DNA of 64,000 nt, taken from the NCBI GenBank assembly GCA_032717465.1, contig CM064664.1, positions 2,744,469 to 2,808,468 of the forward strand. The letters run 5' to 3'. Positions 29,085 to 39,632 of this stretch are shown piece after piece; positions within the stretch are counted from its first letter, which is position 1; every line of letters starts with the position of its first letter. Made by a program: the position numbers and the translations under genes. Source of the stretch: Coenobita brevimanus. Lineage: Eukaryota > Arthropoda > Malacostraca > Decapoda > Coenobitidae. The notes below the pieces were generated by a model, which saw only the letters and a list, made by a program, of their open reading frames with translations, made no database searches and was not told the origin of the DNA.

Positions 29085-29854
29085 CTGTTTGCTTGTTCAG
29101 GGTATCGATAGATCGGTCCACGACTGGGCTGTGGGTCTGCTACTTTAATGTGAACGGGGGGACCGCTGATGGTTCCTAGTTCTCCTTTTCCCAAAATGAA
29201 GAGGGGATCGTGTTGCAGTAGTACGTTAGCTAATTCTTCTTGTTGAGCTGAAGTTAAGTGAGGCCATGTCTGTTCGTCAATTAGCTTTCGGAGTCGTTGA
29301 ACACGAGTTCCGCTTTCATCAGTTCGATCACTGGTAGAGATCAGGTCATTATGAATTTTAGTAACTGAGCTGACTGTACTTACAGGAGGGTCGTCAATAA
29401 TTTCATATGAGCCTAGAATGGTACCTATCCGAAACAGTTTATCGTGTTTGGCTCTATTATTGAGGGGTAAATAGACTAAGCCCTCTGAATTCACTTGTAA
29501 TAAGTAAGGGTGACTATTATGACTGAAACGCGCTTGTGGGTAGTACAGTAAAGTGGTTTTAGGCTCCTCACTCACTGGCACGGCAATGAATTTGGTTTGA
29601 TATGGGGTGAATCTCTCTACTGTTATGAGATTATTTTGCTTCAATTGTTGAGGGTTCCTGACGGCTCTGATAGGTGTGGCCTGGACTCGCTCAACTTTTC
29701 CTTTCCGCCGCAGAACATAGTTTACGACGTACGGGGCTCCTCCCCACATCAGCGCTCGTTGCGCACCATTCCAGATCAACGGAGATTGTCCGAGGACATC
29801 ACATCCCAGCAACATTTCAGTAGTCAAGTAGGGTTCGGGACAACTGGACACCAC
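29081..29854 (-). pseudogene. Ty3/Gypsy pol: protease end to RT linker
   Basis: The frame is open over 257 codons. It includes the protease C-terminal block EMLLGCDVLG and a long linker with PHLTSAQQEELANVLLQHDP (near 29,240), the conserved lead-in to RT. It ends 3 nt into the RT frame, consistent with a single frame break. Confidence 0.75.
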
Positions 29855-30789
29855 TGTTGATGAACTTTCTCATCTCCCACTCTGATATCTACTTTGACCA
29901 TACCCAGGATATGGAGTGGCGCTCCTGTGGCTCCCTGTAATCTCGGTGGATTTCTCCTCGTGTTTATTTCTGTTCCTGACCGCTTCGTGGTGGCCTCTTT
30001 AAGTAAGGTATATCCACTCCCTGTATCAACTACAGTTTCCACTATCTTGTTATTCACGCTGATGCTTAGTGTGGGCGATGGTATACCTGCGGTTAGTAAA
30101 ATAGACTGATGGGGGAACTTTGTTTGGGTGGCGGTCTGCCTCGCATTTGGACTGGGTGGGTGAAATCTGTTATTGCTCCGCGTCGCTGCGCTGTGGTTTA
30201 TGTGACCTGGGCAATCATTACTGCCTCTACGGCATCCCAACCTACGGCAATCAAAACAGTGGCCTGGTGGTGGTTTGGCCCAACATTCTTGCAACGTGTG
30301 TGAACTCTTCAGACAATGACTACAGTATTTTCGCCTCGACGTTACAGGAGGAGTAGATTGTTTTTGACTGAGTTGTTCTAAATTTGTTTTCAAATCCCTT
30401 AACTGAGCTCTCAATTCAGTCACTTCCTTGTCTGACTCGGGTTCACGGTTATCATGGGATGGTCTTGGTGGAGTGTCAACTACATTTGTATTTGAGGGAT
30501 CTTCACTTTTATTGTCCCTATCCAGCATTGCGTTAACTCTGGTGGTGTACCTCTCTTTGAGAAGCTGCCTTTCATTTTCGATCCTGTCAATGAATTTATG
30601 GAGTGGATATCCGTCATCAAGGTAACCTTCCAATTTTTCCCTAGACTCGAGCGGAAGACCATACCACAGTTTCTTCTTAATTCGTTTATCTCGCGAGGGA
30701 AACTTTTCTTTTGGAAACTTTTGTTTCAAGAGCCGCATGCTTACACATGAACCTATGTACAAATGCCTGGGGTGATTCTTCCCAGTCAT
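29824..30789 (-). pseudogene. Ty3/Gypsy gag C-terminus, zinc knuckles and aspartic protease
   Basis: This frame of about 321 codons begins in the distal gag region. It carries a Cys/His-rich RNA-binding stretch (CSHCLKSSHTLQECW, then CFDCRRLGCRRGSNDCPGH, about 30,190-30,310) and a retropepsin active site VVDTGSGYTLL near 30,010-30,040. The protease would mature the polyprotein in the particle. The frame ends within protease, and pol resumes in another frame at 29,854. Confidence 0.8.
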
Positions 30790-31261
30790 AGGTCATGCAC
30801 TCTAGCTCTTGCCAAGCTCGATCTACACTCAACTTGATGGTAAACTCCGCACTCAAGAATGTTTTTAGCTCGGGCCGTGACAGCGCAAAATGCTTCTTTT
30901 GGTAATTATGAATGAAAGTGGCCAATTCGGAACCCATTCGACTTTTGGCAACCTGGATTCTGATTGCGTTACTGGTATGAGTTTGTTCCACCGCCTCACA
31001 AAACATTTCGAGGCGAGATGTAGCTTCTATCCCTTGAAGCTGATTTAATTCCAAAATTGGGATATTGCGCGGTTTTGTGAGAAAGAGATGTGAATTCATA
31101 ATGTGTGAACAAGGGGTCAAGTGTGAAGGCAACGTTCTATTTGTAGTACCGAATTGTTCCTCCGCCTCATCCAATGGAATGGTTACATGATCTCTCCCCG
31201 CTTGTGACGGACGATCAGCTTCCAGCTGCGACTGAGCAAACATCTGTCTATACAGAGACAT
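30686..31261 (-). pseudogene. Ty3/Gypsy gag, N-terminal frame
   Basis: The 191-codon frame starts with Met at 31,261. It is the usual place for gag, 140-170 bp after the primer-binding site, and is the capsid-type part of the particle protein. It overlaps the next frame by about 100 nt. The overlap could be a natural programmed frameshift or an indel; the sequence alone cannot decide. Confidence 0.65.
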
Positions 31262-31408
31262 GGTGACCCTAATTTTCTATTCTTACAAAAAAAAGGAAAT
31301 TAAATTTTGAAATGTTGTCTCTCTTTGCCTTTGACATTCTCACTCTCGTGGCTATTCACTTCCCCTCACTTTCTCACCAACGCCATTAATTGGGGAACGA
31401 TGAATATC

Positions 31409-31426
31409 CCACCGCTATTGCCACCA
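31409..31426 (-). promoter_or_regulatory. Candidate tRNA primer-binding site
   Basis: TGGTGGCAATAGCGGTGG starts 1 nt after the presumed LTR end (..GTTACA) and precedes gag by about 150 bp. TGG complements a tRNA CCA end. The matching tRNA was not identified. Confidence 0.5.
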
Positions 31427-31427
31427 G

Positions 31428-34060
31428 TGTAACGACGGGTTTTGAGTTCTTTCTCCTCTTGTTATTGTTCCATCAGTGTAATGTTAGGATTTATAATCTT
31501 ACCGGTTGTTGGTTCTGGTCAACTTACCCTTTGATAATCCAGATGGTACTCGACTTAGTCTCCCCTCCTTGGTTGATAGAAAATTCACTTCAGTAAAACA
31601 AAAGGGGGAGGGGGTGGTGTTTTGACTTGGTATGGTAAAGGATAATTGTTTAAGATAGTTTTGGTAGCGTTTGTAGTTTTTGGCCGAGTCGAGATTAAGT
31701 CAGTACCACGTGTGGTCGTCGTTCCCAAAGCGAAGGAATCTTGAACTGGAAGGGGAGTGAGTTAGGCATGAGAGGACATAATTCCCTTGACTGGGTATAC
31801 AAAAAAAAAAAAAAAAAGGACATATACTTTACTCTACTTTAATAAATCTATACTGGTTTTCAACAGACATTTTTAATTACATGACCTTTAGGGGTTGTAC
31901 ATTAAAACCATGGTTTGGCCGATCATTCATACAACATTGTCACCAGGCAAAACAATTTGGAACATTCAAGCGATTTCTGAGGTCATCGTACCTCACTCTT
32001 TATTGTCAGTTATTCTTGGGCTCGACAATAGCCTCAAGACTGGGACATTTATGAGCTTGGGTTGTCTTTTCGGGCTGGCATAGCCTCGAACCAAAAAAAC
32101 AATATATCACTTGTGTTCTATTTCGTCCGTGTAGTATATCATCATCATGCAATTCACTATAACTCACAATCACTATCAATTCATAATTATTAACAATTCA
32201 TAATCATCATTAATGCATAATCGCCAAAAATACATAATCACTCGGGCTTGTGTAGCCTCGAGGAACAACTCAAAAATCATATTTTTTACTCACAACCACT
32301 AAGTTCCCTTCCACGCTCCTAATTTTCTAACATATTAATATAAGAGAAAGAAAACGGTTAATGAGTTTGAATTTCACCTTTCCGTTACATGATCACATCA
32401 CTTTTCAAATTTCTATTCCTTATCTACAAAAAAAGAAGTTCACTTGATAGATGAATAATACCATTTCTACTACATTCAGTTTATAAAATAATTCTTGGGT
32501 AGTGTAAGTGTGTATGTAAGACCAGTCTATGGGCAATACCACGAGATGGCCTCGTGCACACTCTGACGTCGCTGGTGTCTGGGGACTGAACCAACGTCCA
32601 TTATACACGATGTTTGAGCAGCGTGTCTATGTTAAGCTTTTAACAATATTACTTCATATGGTTCACGCCAAGTAAGGATTAAACAAGAAAAAGGGGGGAA
32701 AAAGGAGGAATGTGGACAGTTCACCTGAACCAACGTCCATTACAAACGATGTTTGAGCAGCGAGTGGGCCTCCCCAGGCACGCCAGAGACGCCACTGCTA
32801 GATCAAATGAGATTGTGTTTTTGCAATATGGTGGGTTTTAATTCTCTTCACTATTTATATAGTGGTGTACACATGACGTTAGGACTTTTGATTGAATTGG
32901 GGAAAATTTGGTATTCAATCCTTACTTAATTTAAATACTGTATTTACTACTATCCCGCATTGAGTTTGGGGCAGCTTATGCCATCTAGTGACGCCTAAGG
33001 CAAGAGGGACTATTAAATCCCTCACAAATGACATTATTTAGGCCTTTTTGACTGTTAATCTTACATATTTGGGTTCTAGCAGTTTCATTAGTAAGCATTT
33101 CACAACTAGGATACGGAAAGAATTGTATACCCATCATTACTCTGTTTAAGGTTTAAACATGGCGCCCAACAACGACGCACAAACAAGGGGAAAAGCTGCG
33201 CTCATCTGTTATTCATTACTCGACCAGACGGAGGAATTCCCATAGCTCAACATCCACAATTACATCACCCAATGCATAGATACAGAGATGCATACATATA
33301 AAAATAAAGTTAACCTTACATTAATCATTAACATATGAATTACTACTTAGAACAGGAAATTATAGGCTAGTATTCAGATTACACCCTATCTAACTTAGAA
33401 ATTACAGTACTTCTAAACACATACATGAATACTAAATTTGTGGCATTACATCTTAACCGACGAGAATACGAGTCTTTCCGTGACGGTCACTCTACCGGTA
33501 GAATGATATCATTTTGTAGTCTTATCCTCCCGGTAACAGATTCATATATTTGGCTTAGGGTCGTCCCCTAGTGAAGAAAATGAACGCTATATGTATATTC
33601 CTACATTCAAAAACTCCATCGTAAAAGTCTATCATACATGCATCCAAAAAATGAAGAACGTGCAATCTGGTAACCCTCTTACAACAAGGGAAGCTCCGTT
33701 TTTACTCCTGCTACCTACAGACACATTTATTAATGGGTTAGTATGTGAACAAAGGAGAAATACATTCCCAAGGACCAGATCGATGCCTGTAGTAAACAAA
33801 GCTGTGATACGGCTGACGAAGGGAAAGGCAATGAATCTGTGATAAGTGTATACACAAATAAATAACTGAAATGCAATGAATTCTTACTAGGCAATTTTGC
33901 AAATAATATGAGTTAAGTTCTTCAGGCCGATGACGTATTTTTATATTACTCTTACCGTCTATAAAAGATACTGTTCAGCTTGACGGTACACTTGTGGACT
34001 AGGGCTTGATTAACTTCTTCCTGCTGATCTTTTGCTAATCCGAACTAAATTATTTGGTAA
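31428..34060. other. Sequence upstream of the Ty3/Gypsy internal region; 5' LTR not delimited
   Basis: No gene was recognised. The beginning (TGTAACGACGGG) has the look of an LTR terminus. The segment also holds a short poly(A) run (31,801-31,817), two AGCCTCGA-containing motifs (32,080 and 32,257) and a diverged 38-bp direct repeat (32,585 and 32,725). How much is LTR cannot be said without the partner copy. Confidence 0.4.
32585..32762. repeat. Direct repeat pair of about 38 bp, 140 bp apart
   Basis: CTGAACCAACGTCCATTA followed by ACGATGTTTGAGCAGCG occurs at 32,586-32,623 and 32,725-32,762 with two or three differences. It may mark a small duplication or an LTR-internal repeat. Confidence 0.8.
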
Positions 34061-34079
34061 TAAGAAGAATTAAATTAAC

Positions 34080-34125
34080 ACCTTAGTGCCGGATGGTTTA
34101 ATGCTGATGTATTAGTCAACTGGAG

Positions 34126-34160
<35 letters not shown>

Positions 34161-35768
34161 GCTGCTGCTGCTGCTGCAGACCCTTCGACCACAGGTATGC
34201 ATCTGGCCCTCTGGGGTTGTCCCATAGACTCCCTACACCGTTTATGTTGTGTCTATGTCTTGATGTGGCATGTGCAGTGCAGTGCTCCACTATGTGTTAT
34301 ACGATTACTGTGTCATCTGTGCTTCCACCCAATAAAAGTCTAAGTTTGTAACACAGGAGGGGAGGGTGATGTCCTTCTCTAAGCTTAGTTGGGTGAGCTC
34401 TATCGTCTCTATTATGAACACTCCGATGGGTGTATGTCAGGAATGGGGGCTTGTTGTATGGTGTTGTTATCGATGTGTTTTATTGCCCTGCGCGTGAAGT
34501 GAATATGTAGTTTTTATTTTTTTATTTTTTTTTTCAGTGCTATAGTGTTGTAATATCAGGAGGAGGGATACTGTTGTAAAGGGTTCGATTGTTTTATGGC
34601 GATTGTTTTGCACCTACAGAAGGTGTGTTGTGCGTCTTTGTTAGGTAATAACAGGGGTGCTGTGTATCGGAACAGACTGTTGCATAAATCTGTGTATCTC
34701 TCACATCAAGGTAATCTCTGACAGAGAGGACTTTAGTTTCAGAGTGTAAGTGAGCTCTTGGAGTCATTTTGGTGCAGTCTGTGATGTGTAGGGTGTTCTG
34801 TATGACTGACGTGTTGTTGTGGGTATTAGACAGGATGGGAGCCCATGCTGGGAAAGCATAGGACATCACTGATCTTATGTATTGTTTGAAGGAATGTGTT
34901 GTTGTTGTTGGTGCTCTCCAAACGCTGGCCCTGTAGTTGCCCCGAGTGCAGTGAGTCTAGAGGTGCACCACCTCTTGATGTCTTGCCAGTGGTTCTTGAA
35001 GATGAGTCCAGTGTCACTCCAAGGAGCTTTGTGGATGGTGTGTGTGTGTGGCGCACATATACTGTTAAGTGTGATGTGCTGGGACTCCCTGTGTTCATGT
35101 TTATTGCTTGTGGTAACTGTGGTGGTGGATTTGGTTAGGGCGATCATCAACCTGTCGTCCTCAACCCCAGTCTGAAGTGTGTTGATGTTGTTTTGTTGTA
35201 CAATGTAGGCTGTGTCTGCTATTTGGTGTGTGGTTATGGTGACGACATCTGCATATGAGGGAATGTTTGTGGGTGGTTAGGGTGTGGGAATAACATGAAT
35301 ACATATAGGTTGAAGAGTGTGGGCAAAGGAACGGAGCCCTTCGAAATTGCGTTAGAAAAATTTCGTGCTCATGATGGCTTGTCCTGGAATGTAAAATGTG
35401 CATGTCTACCAGATAAATAGTTGGCAAGCCAGAGTTTGGTGGTCTTTTCCAAGTTTTTGTTGTATGTCTTGAATAGTTTGCGTTGCGAGATGGCATCAAA
35501 GGCTTAAGTAATATCCATTGTGGTGGGAAGTGTATACTGAACTGGTGTCGTGGAGTTGATGCCGTTTGTTCCTCGTTGTGTGAGATTAGTCAGTTATGTG
35601 CTTGTAGAGTGCTGTGTTCTGACTCCATGTTATGAAGGAGCAAGGTGACATGGGGAGTGAGTGTTGAGAATGAGGCGTTCACTTATTTTGGAAGGTATGC
35701 CAAGTAGTGTTATGGGTCTGTACTCGTACAGCGAAGAGAGAGGTGGGTCTTTGTTTGGTTTAAGTGAC
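34080..35768 (-). pseudogene. Jockey-like LINE copy, RT to 3' end
   Basis: The minus-strand translation gives NKDPPLSSLYEYRPITLLGI and PSKISERLILN (35,690-35,760), then AFDAISQRKLF, LWLANYLSGRHAHFTFQDK and TKLLGVTLDSS. The tail leads into a (CTG)n/(TTG)n-rich 3' region near 34,125-34,177. Several frameshifts and stops occur, and the YADD block is not readable. It is the same family as 20-768 and covers more of the 3' end. The right edge abuts an RTE-type LINE tail in opposite orientation at about 35,769. Confidence 0.8.
34125..34177. repeat. (TTG)n(CTG)n microsatellite
   Basis: About 12 TTG units followed by about 5 CTG units, near the 3' end of the Jockey-like copy. It may have grown from the element's 3' tail. 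Confidence 0.95.
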
Positions 35769-36232
35769 CTGGAATAAAAATAATAAAGAGAGGGCAGCTG
35801 AAACGCTATACCAAAATATTTGTCGTAATACAATAAATCTAGGAATATACAGACTGAGCGTGGCTAGTGGCTGGGGAGGAGGGGTGGAGGGGCTGGGTTT
35901 ACAATGGAAGAGTTGAGAGGTAGGATGGGACTGGAGTGTATTGGTGTTGTGATGAGGAGAGGTAGATTGAGGTGATTTGGACATGTGGAGAGGATGGGGG
36001 ATGATAATTGGGTGAGGAAGGTGAGAAGTGTTAATATTGGGGGTGGGGTTATGAGGGGTAGACCGAGAAAGACATGGGACGAGGTCATTAAGTGTGACCT
36101 TAGAGTTAAGGGACTAAACAGGGAGGCTGCAATGGATCGTGCAGCGTGGAGAGCCGCCATTAGATGACCAAGGCCGACACATGCAAGCATGTTGGAGCCT
36201 TTAAAAACGAAGCGAAACATAGAGATCAATTA
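35769..36232 (+). pseudogene. LINE C-terminal fragment (WFGHVERM...GRPRKTW type)
   Basis: The translation reads LRWFGHVERMGDDNWVRKVR, then GRPRKTWDEVIKCDLRVKGL and AAMDRAAWRAAIR. This is the C-terminal tail common to RTE-like and related LINEs, here truncated at its 5' side. The short frame 35,985-36,167 is open. It resembles, but does not match, the tail of the RTE-like copy at 46.2-46.4 kb. Confidence 0.8.
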
Positions 36233-36239
36233 GGTACAC

Positions 36240-36955
36240 TCACGAGCAGGACTTTCTATTCACCTTCAATCCCTCTTCATGTGTTAAAAGAAGTCATACC
36301 CAGGGCTTGACACCGAATGAAGATCTAATCTTAACTGTTAGTTTGCTGAGAGTTTTTATTGATATCCTAATCACTGTTTCGTCATCTGATTGTGAAGTTA
36401 CGGTCAGATAATTTTCATCAATGAGTCAGTCACCAAATAAAGACTTTTTTACATTCTATATAACAGTGTCGTCGCACATTATTCCTCGCACCACCTAACA
36501 AAGTTTCGAACTACTGTAGCACCTTAATACTGGACAACAAATGATATTGTTATGTATCCAAAGACGCCAAGCCAAAGGAAGCATCGCGATCTTACTTTGT
36601 TATGGCTGTTAGATAACACTCAGAAGTAGCAATCTAACCAATAATACTACAGCATCCACTTTCAGAGGGTATAACTATCGTAGTCCCTCTCCACGCCATG
36701 CCGCAATTCCAGTTCACCCCACTTATTTCCTCTCCCCCCCTCCACACACACAGTTATTTAAATTCCCTCCGTCTTGCACCTTCAGTTCCGGAGGAGAGAT
36801 GGAAATAAATCTTTATTGCAGTACAAAAACTAACTCATACTTTAGATGCAGGAGCACCTCCAGGAACCAGGCTGTCCTTCAGTAACTCATTAACAATTTT
36901 TGGCATACTAAATGGGTGAAAGAACACTGACCGACGGGATCTGAAGCTCCCGTAT
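36240..36955. other. Non-coding, no recognised feature
   Basis: No gene, repeat family or RNA was recognised. Confidence 0.5.
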
Positions 36956-36961
36956 CTGTTT

Positions 36962-37200
36962 GACTTGTTACAGGGTATACATACTACCCGAACTCTACCT
37001 CACTCGTACATTATAGTCGGTCCCTCCCCATTCCTTTGCTCATCACGCCCACATCTTTACCCACCTTCGATGTTTCCATGGTGTGACGCAGGACATGTGG
37101 TCAATGAATGGCCTTGCTTTTATGTGACTCCCTATCCACCATATAAGTCAACCTAGAGGTAGTATTAGAGGCCACGGAGAAATTGCCGGACACATTAAAG
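36962..37200 (+). pseudogene. Possible worn LINE C-terminal zinc-finger tail
   Basis: The frame GIHTTRTLPHSYIIVGPSPF ... CDAGHVVNEWPCF resembles the degraded GHTRxTHxxLM...PP.C..C....EHVL.ECP tail of I/R1-type LINEs. The resemblance is weak. Confidence 0.3.
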
Positions 37201-39591
37201 CCAGGATTGTGAAGAGGAAAAATTCCCTTATTTCTTGACATTATCAAAACACAGCAAAATTATGAAACCATTTAAAACGTTCGAACTCACTGCTGACTGC
37301 TCTTTTTATTTTATAGTAATATTACTATGTTGTCTTCACATGTTCAAATTGCCTATATATGTCTGTCTATAGCCAGACGCCTTTATCACGGAAGGGGTGG
37401 CCAAACTGAGCCCTAAATTACAGGTTTGCCTGCACCAACACCCTATCAGTTTGACCAGAGCAAGGAGGCTGTTTGCTGCTGGACCCTTGGGGAAAGGGGA
37501 AATTCATCCCCCGAAAATTGGAAAAAATTATTTTAGTTTGTCTACATATGCACGAGAATAAATACTTTGGTGACGCTTGGCAACTTCACGACTCAAAAAA
37601 GAGAGTTGCTGGACGCTTCTTTACTAGTCCAAAATGAATCCAAATAGGACCCTAAACGATTTCTGCTCAGGGTATCATCTGGAGGCGGTAGAGGGATTGC
37701 AGAATGATATTTTTCAAAACACTAAGGGTACAATAGACAATGTGTCCCACAGTACGAAATTGTGAGCTGCTGTGTTCAAGGCAACATAATGGTTGGCATG
37801 CAAGCTGAGGTTAGTTTTAGCGATGTTAAGAATGAATATAATTTGACTTATCTTGAGAGCGCTTAACAATTATTGGGTTGATGCCGTTTTCGCGAGCACC
37901 AGAACTCAATACGAAATTGAAGCTTTATCAGGAAAAGTAAATACTCAATATTGCTCCTGAGAATTTTGACTGATACAAGCTTGATGACTTTTCCATACTG
38001 TAAACACACCGGCGTGTCGGCTTCCTAGATGAAATATAGCCTACTGACTGTGCTGATGTAAAACAGTTCAGTGAACATCACACTTAATGTAAGTGGTAAG
38101 GATGGCAGAGTTAACACTGCATGATATGATGTAGTGAAACATGTGACCACACGATTAGTTGATTTCCTGTTTTGGCGACAATCTCCATATTCTGTTGTTG
38201 TCAAAAATTTGTCAACATTTATCTGAATTATAATTCTCGCCAAAATCCGCTCCCGGTCTTGCATTAATTCCTTGAGTAAGGCATTTCTACGCTGGCCCGA
38301 GGGCCTTGAAATAATATGGTTTAAATGTGTACATCCAGGGCTTAAGTTCGCCTAATATTTCAACTCGTGTACTTGTCATTTCCTCTGTTGGCTAATATTC
38401 CTAAGCTGAGAGAGACTATGTATGTTTCTCTGCTTATTGAGTACATCCATCATATTCCATTTTATCCATCATATCCCTAACTGTGAAGCAGACACATTAG
38501 AATAATACAGCAACTTAGGTCTCTAAATCTACAAAAAATATTGCATGGTGGTTGATAGTCTTCGTAGTTCTCAGACAGTAGGGGCTGTGCATGTCATTCG
38601 CTTCTATACAGTGGAACAGATGATATAAAATGCTAATATGAAAGGCTGCATGGCATCAAATGCAAAGACTCTCTCCCAGCTGAATGAAATAATTTGCGAT
38701 CAGCTGGAATGTAAACGTAGTGTTGTCCCGATAATAACAGAGTTCGTGGCAACTTAACTCTCACGCTCTTTTAATACTCAGCTGAATGAAATCGTCTAAT
38801 GTTAGTCTGAATAAACACTAGATGTCCAGATCATGAAAAGGATAAACTGTCTAATTTGTTTTACTACCTGTAATAACTGGCTCCGACAAAGACCTTCCAG
38901 TCAGTTCTGTCCATATTCAATGATCCAAGTTCCCCACGACGCACACAACCTCCTGGAAAGCCCTCTTACTTCATCCACCAAATTTGTGTTCTCTCTTCCT
39001 GTCCTTCTCCTTCTGTACAATCACATACTAACACCATACACGAATACAGTATATTTAGACGTGTACGTCTTTCCCAGGTAAATATACTGGAGAGGGAGGT
39101 ACCAATTACGCTGAGGCTGGAGCGTCCCATTAAACGTCAACGGAGCTTATATCCCTCTCAGATAAATAATAGCGTCTGGTTTTCGCAGGTATAGTATAAC
39201 AGCAATCCCAACCATGAGAGGGTACATTCTTAGTTCAAAGAAAAATACAGGGAACGACTCTACTTTTCTGTTATAGTGGTACCAGACGATTGTGTTCAAC
39301 TGGGTGAGATGGAAGCCTAAGAGATTTTTTCTAGAAAAATTATTATTATCCCTCTCGTCACCTCGATTATTTCATTTCGGCTTAGGCGAGACGATTGTAC
39401 TTGGTGAGTCATGGGTCCCTAAAATTATTAACACGAGTACTACTAACTAGTAAAAGACTTTTGGACGGGAAATTTCCAATATTCTATTCCAACTAATGAT
39501 TTGTGTTTATACTTTGCTGTGAGTGAGTCAAACTTAAAGAGTCTATTACCAGTTAAGTGGAAGAGGTCATACAGGGTGCAGGGTATCTAAC

Positions 39592-39594
<3 letters not shown>
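37201..39594. other. Non-coding stretch, no recognised gene
   Basis: There are only short unsupported open frames (for example 38,833-39,081). No family motif or paired splice sites were found. Confidence 0.5.

Positions 39595-39630
<36 letters not shown>
39595..39630. repeat. (CT)n microsatellite
   Basis: About 18 CT units directly before the 5' end of the I-like LINE. Confidence 0.98.

Positions 39631-39631
<1 letters not shown>

Positions 39632-39632
<1 letters not shown>

Larger units (their letters stand above)
26505..31428 (-). mobile_element. Ty3/Gypsy LTR retrotransposon, internal region, degraded
   Basis: The minus-strand order is gag, zinc knuckle, protease, reverse transcriptase, RNase H, integrase. 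This is the Ty3/Gypsy order, and no envelope gene is present. The 5' boundary of the internal region is suggested by a candidate primer-binding site, TGGTGGCAATAGCGGTGG (31,426-31,409 on the minus strand), next to a terminus ending TTACA (31,428). Several frameshifts and stops break the pol region, so it is not autonomous as assembled. I could not find a matching LTR pair: sequence left of 26,505 shows no copy of the segment beginning at 31,428. The 3' LTR may be lost or too diverged to see. Confidence 0.85.

Noticed and set aside
34075..34290. Poly-Gln protein on the minus strand
   Set aside because: The Gln run is the (TTG)n(CTG)n repeat near the end of a decayed LINE, not a host polyQ gene.
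35864..36229. 121-codon minus-strand frame
   Set aside because: Antisense to the LINE tail carrying WFGHVERM and GRPRKTW on the plus strand.
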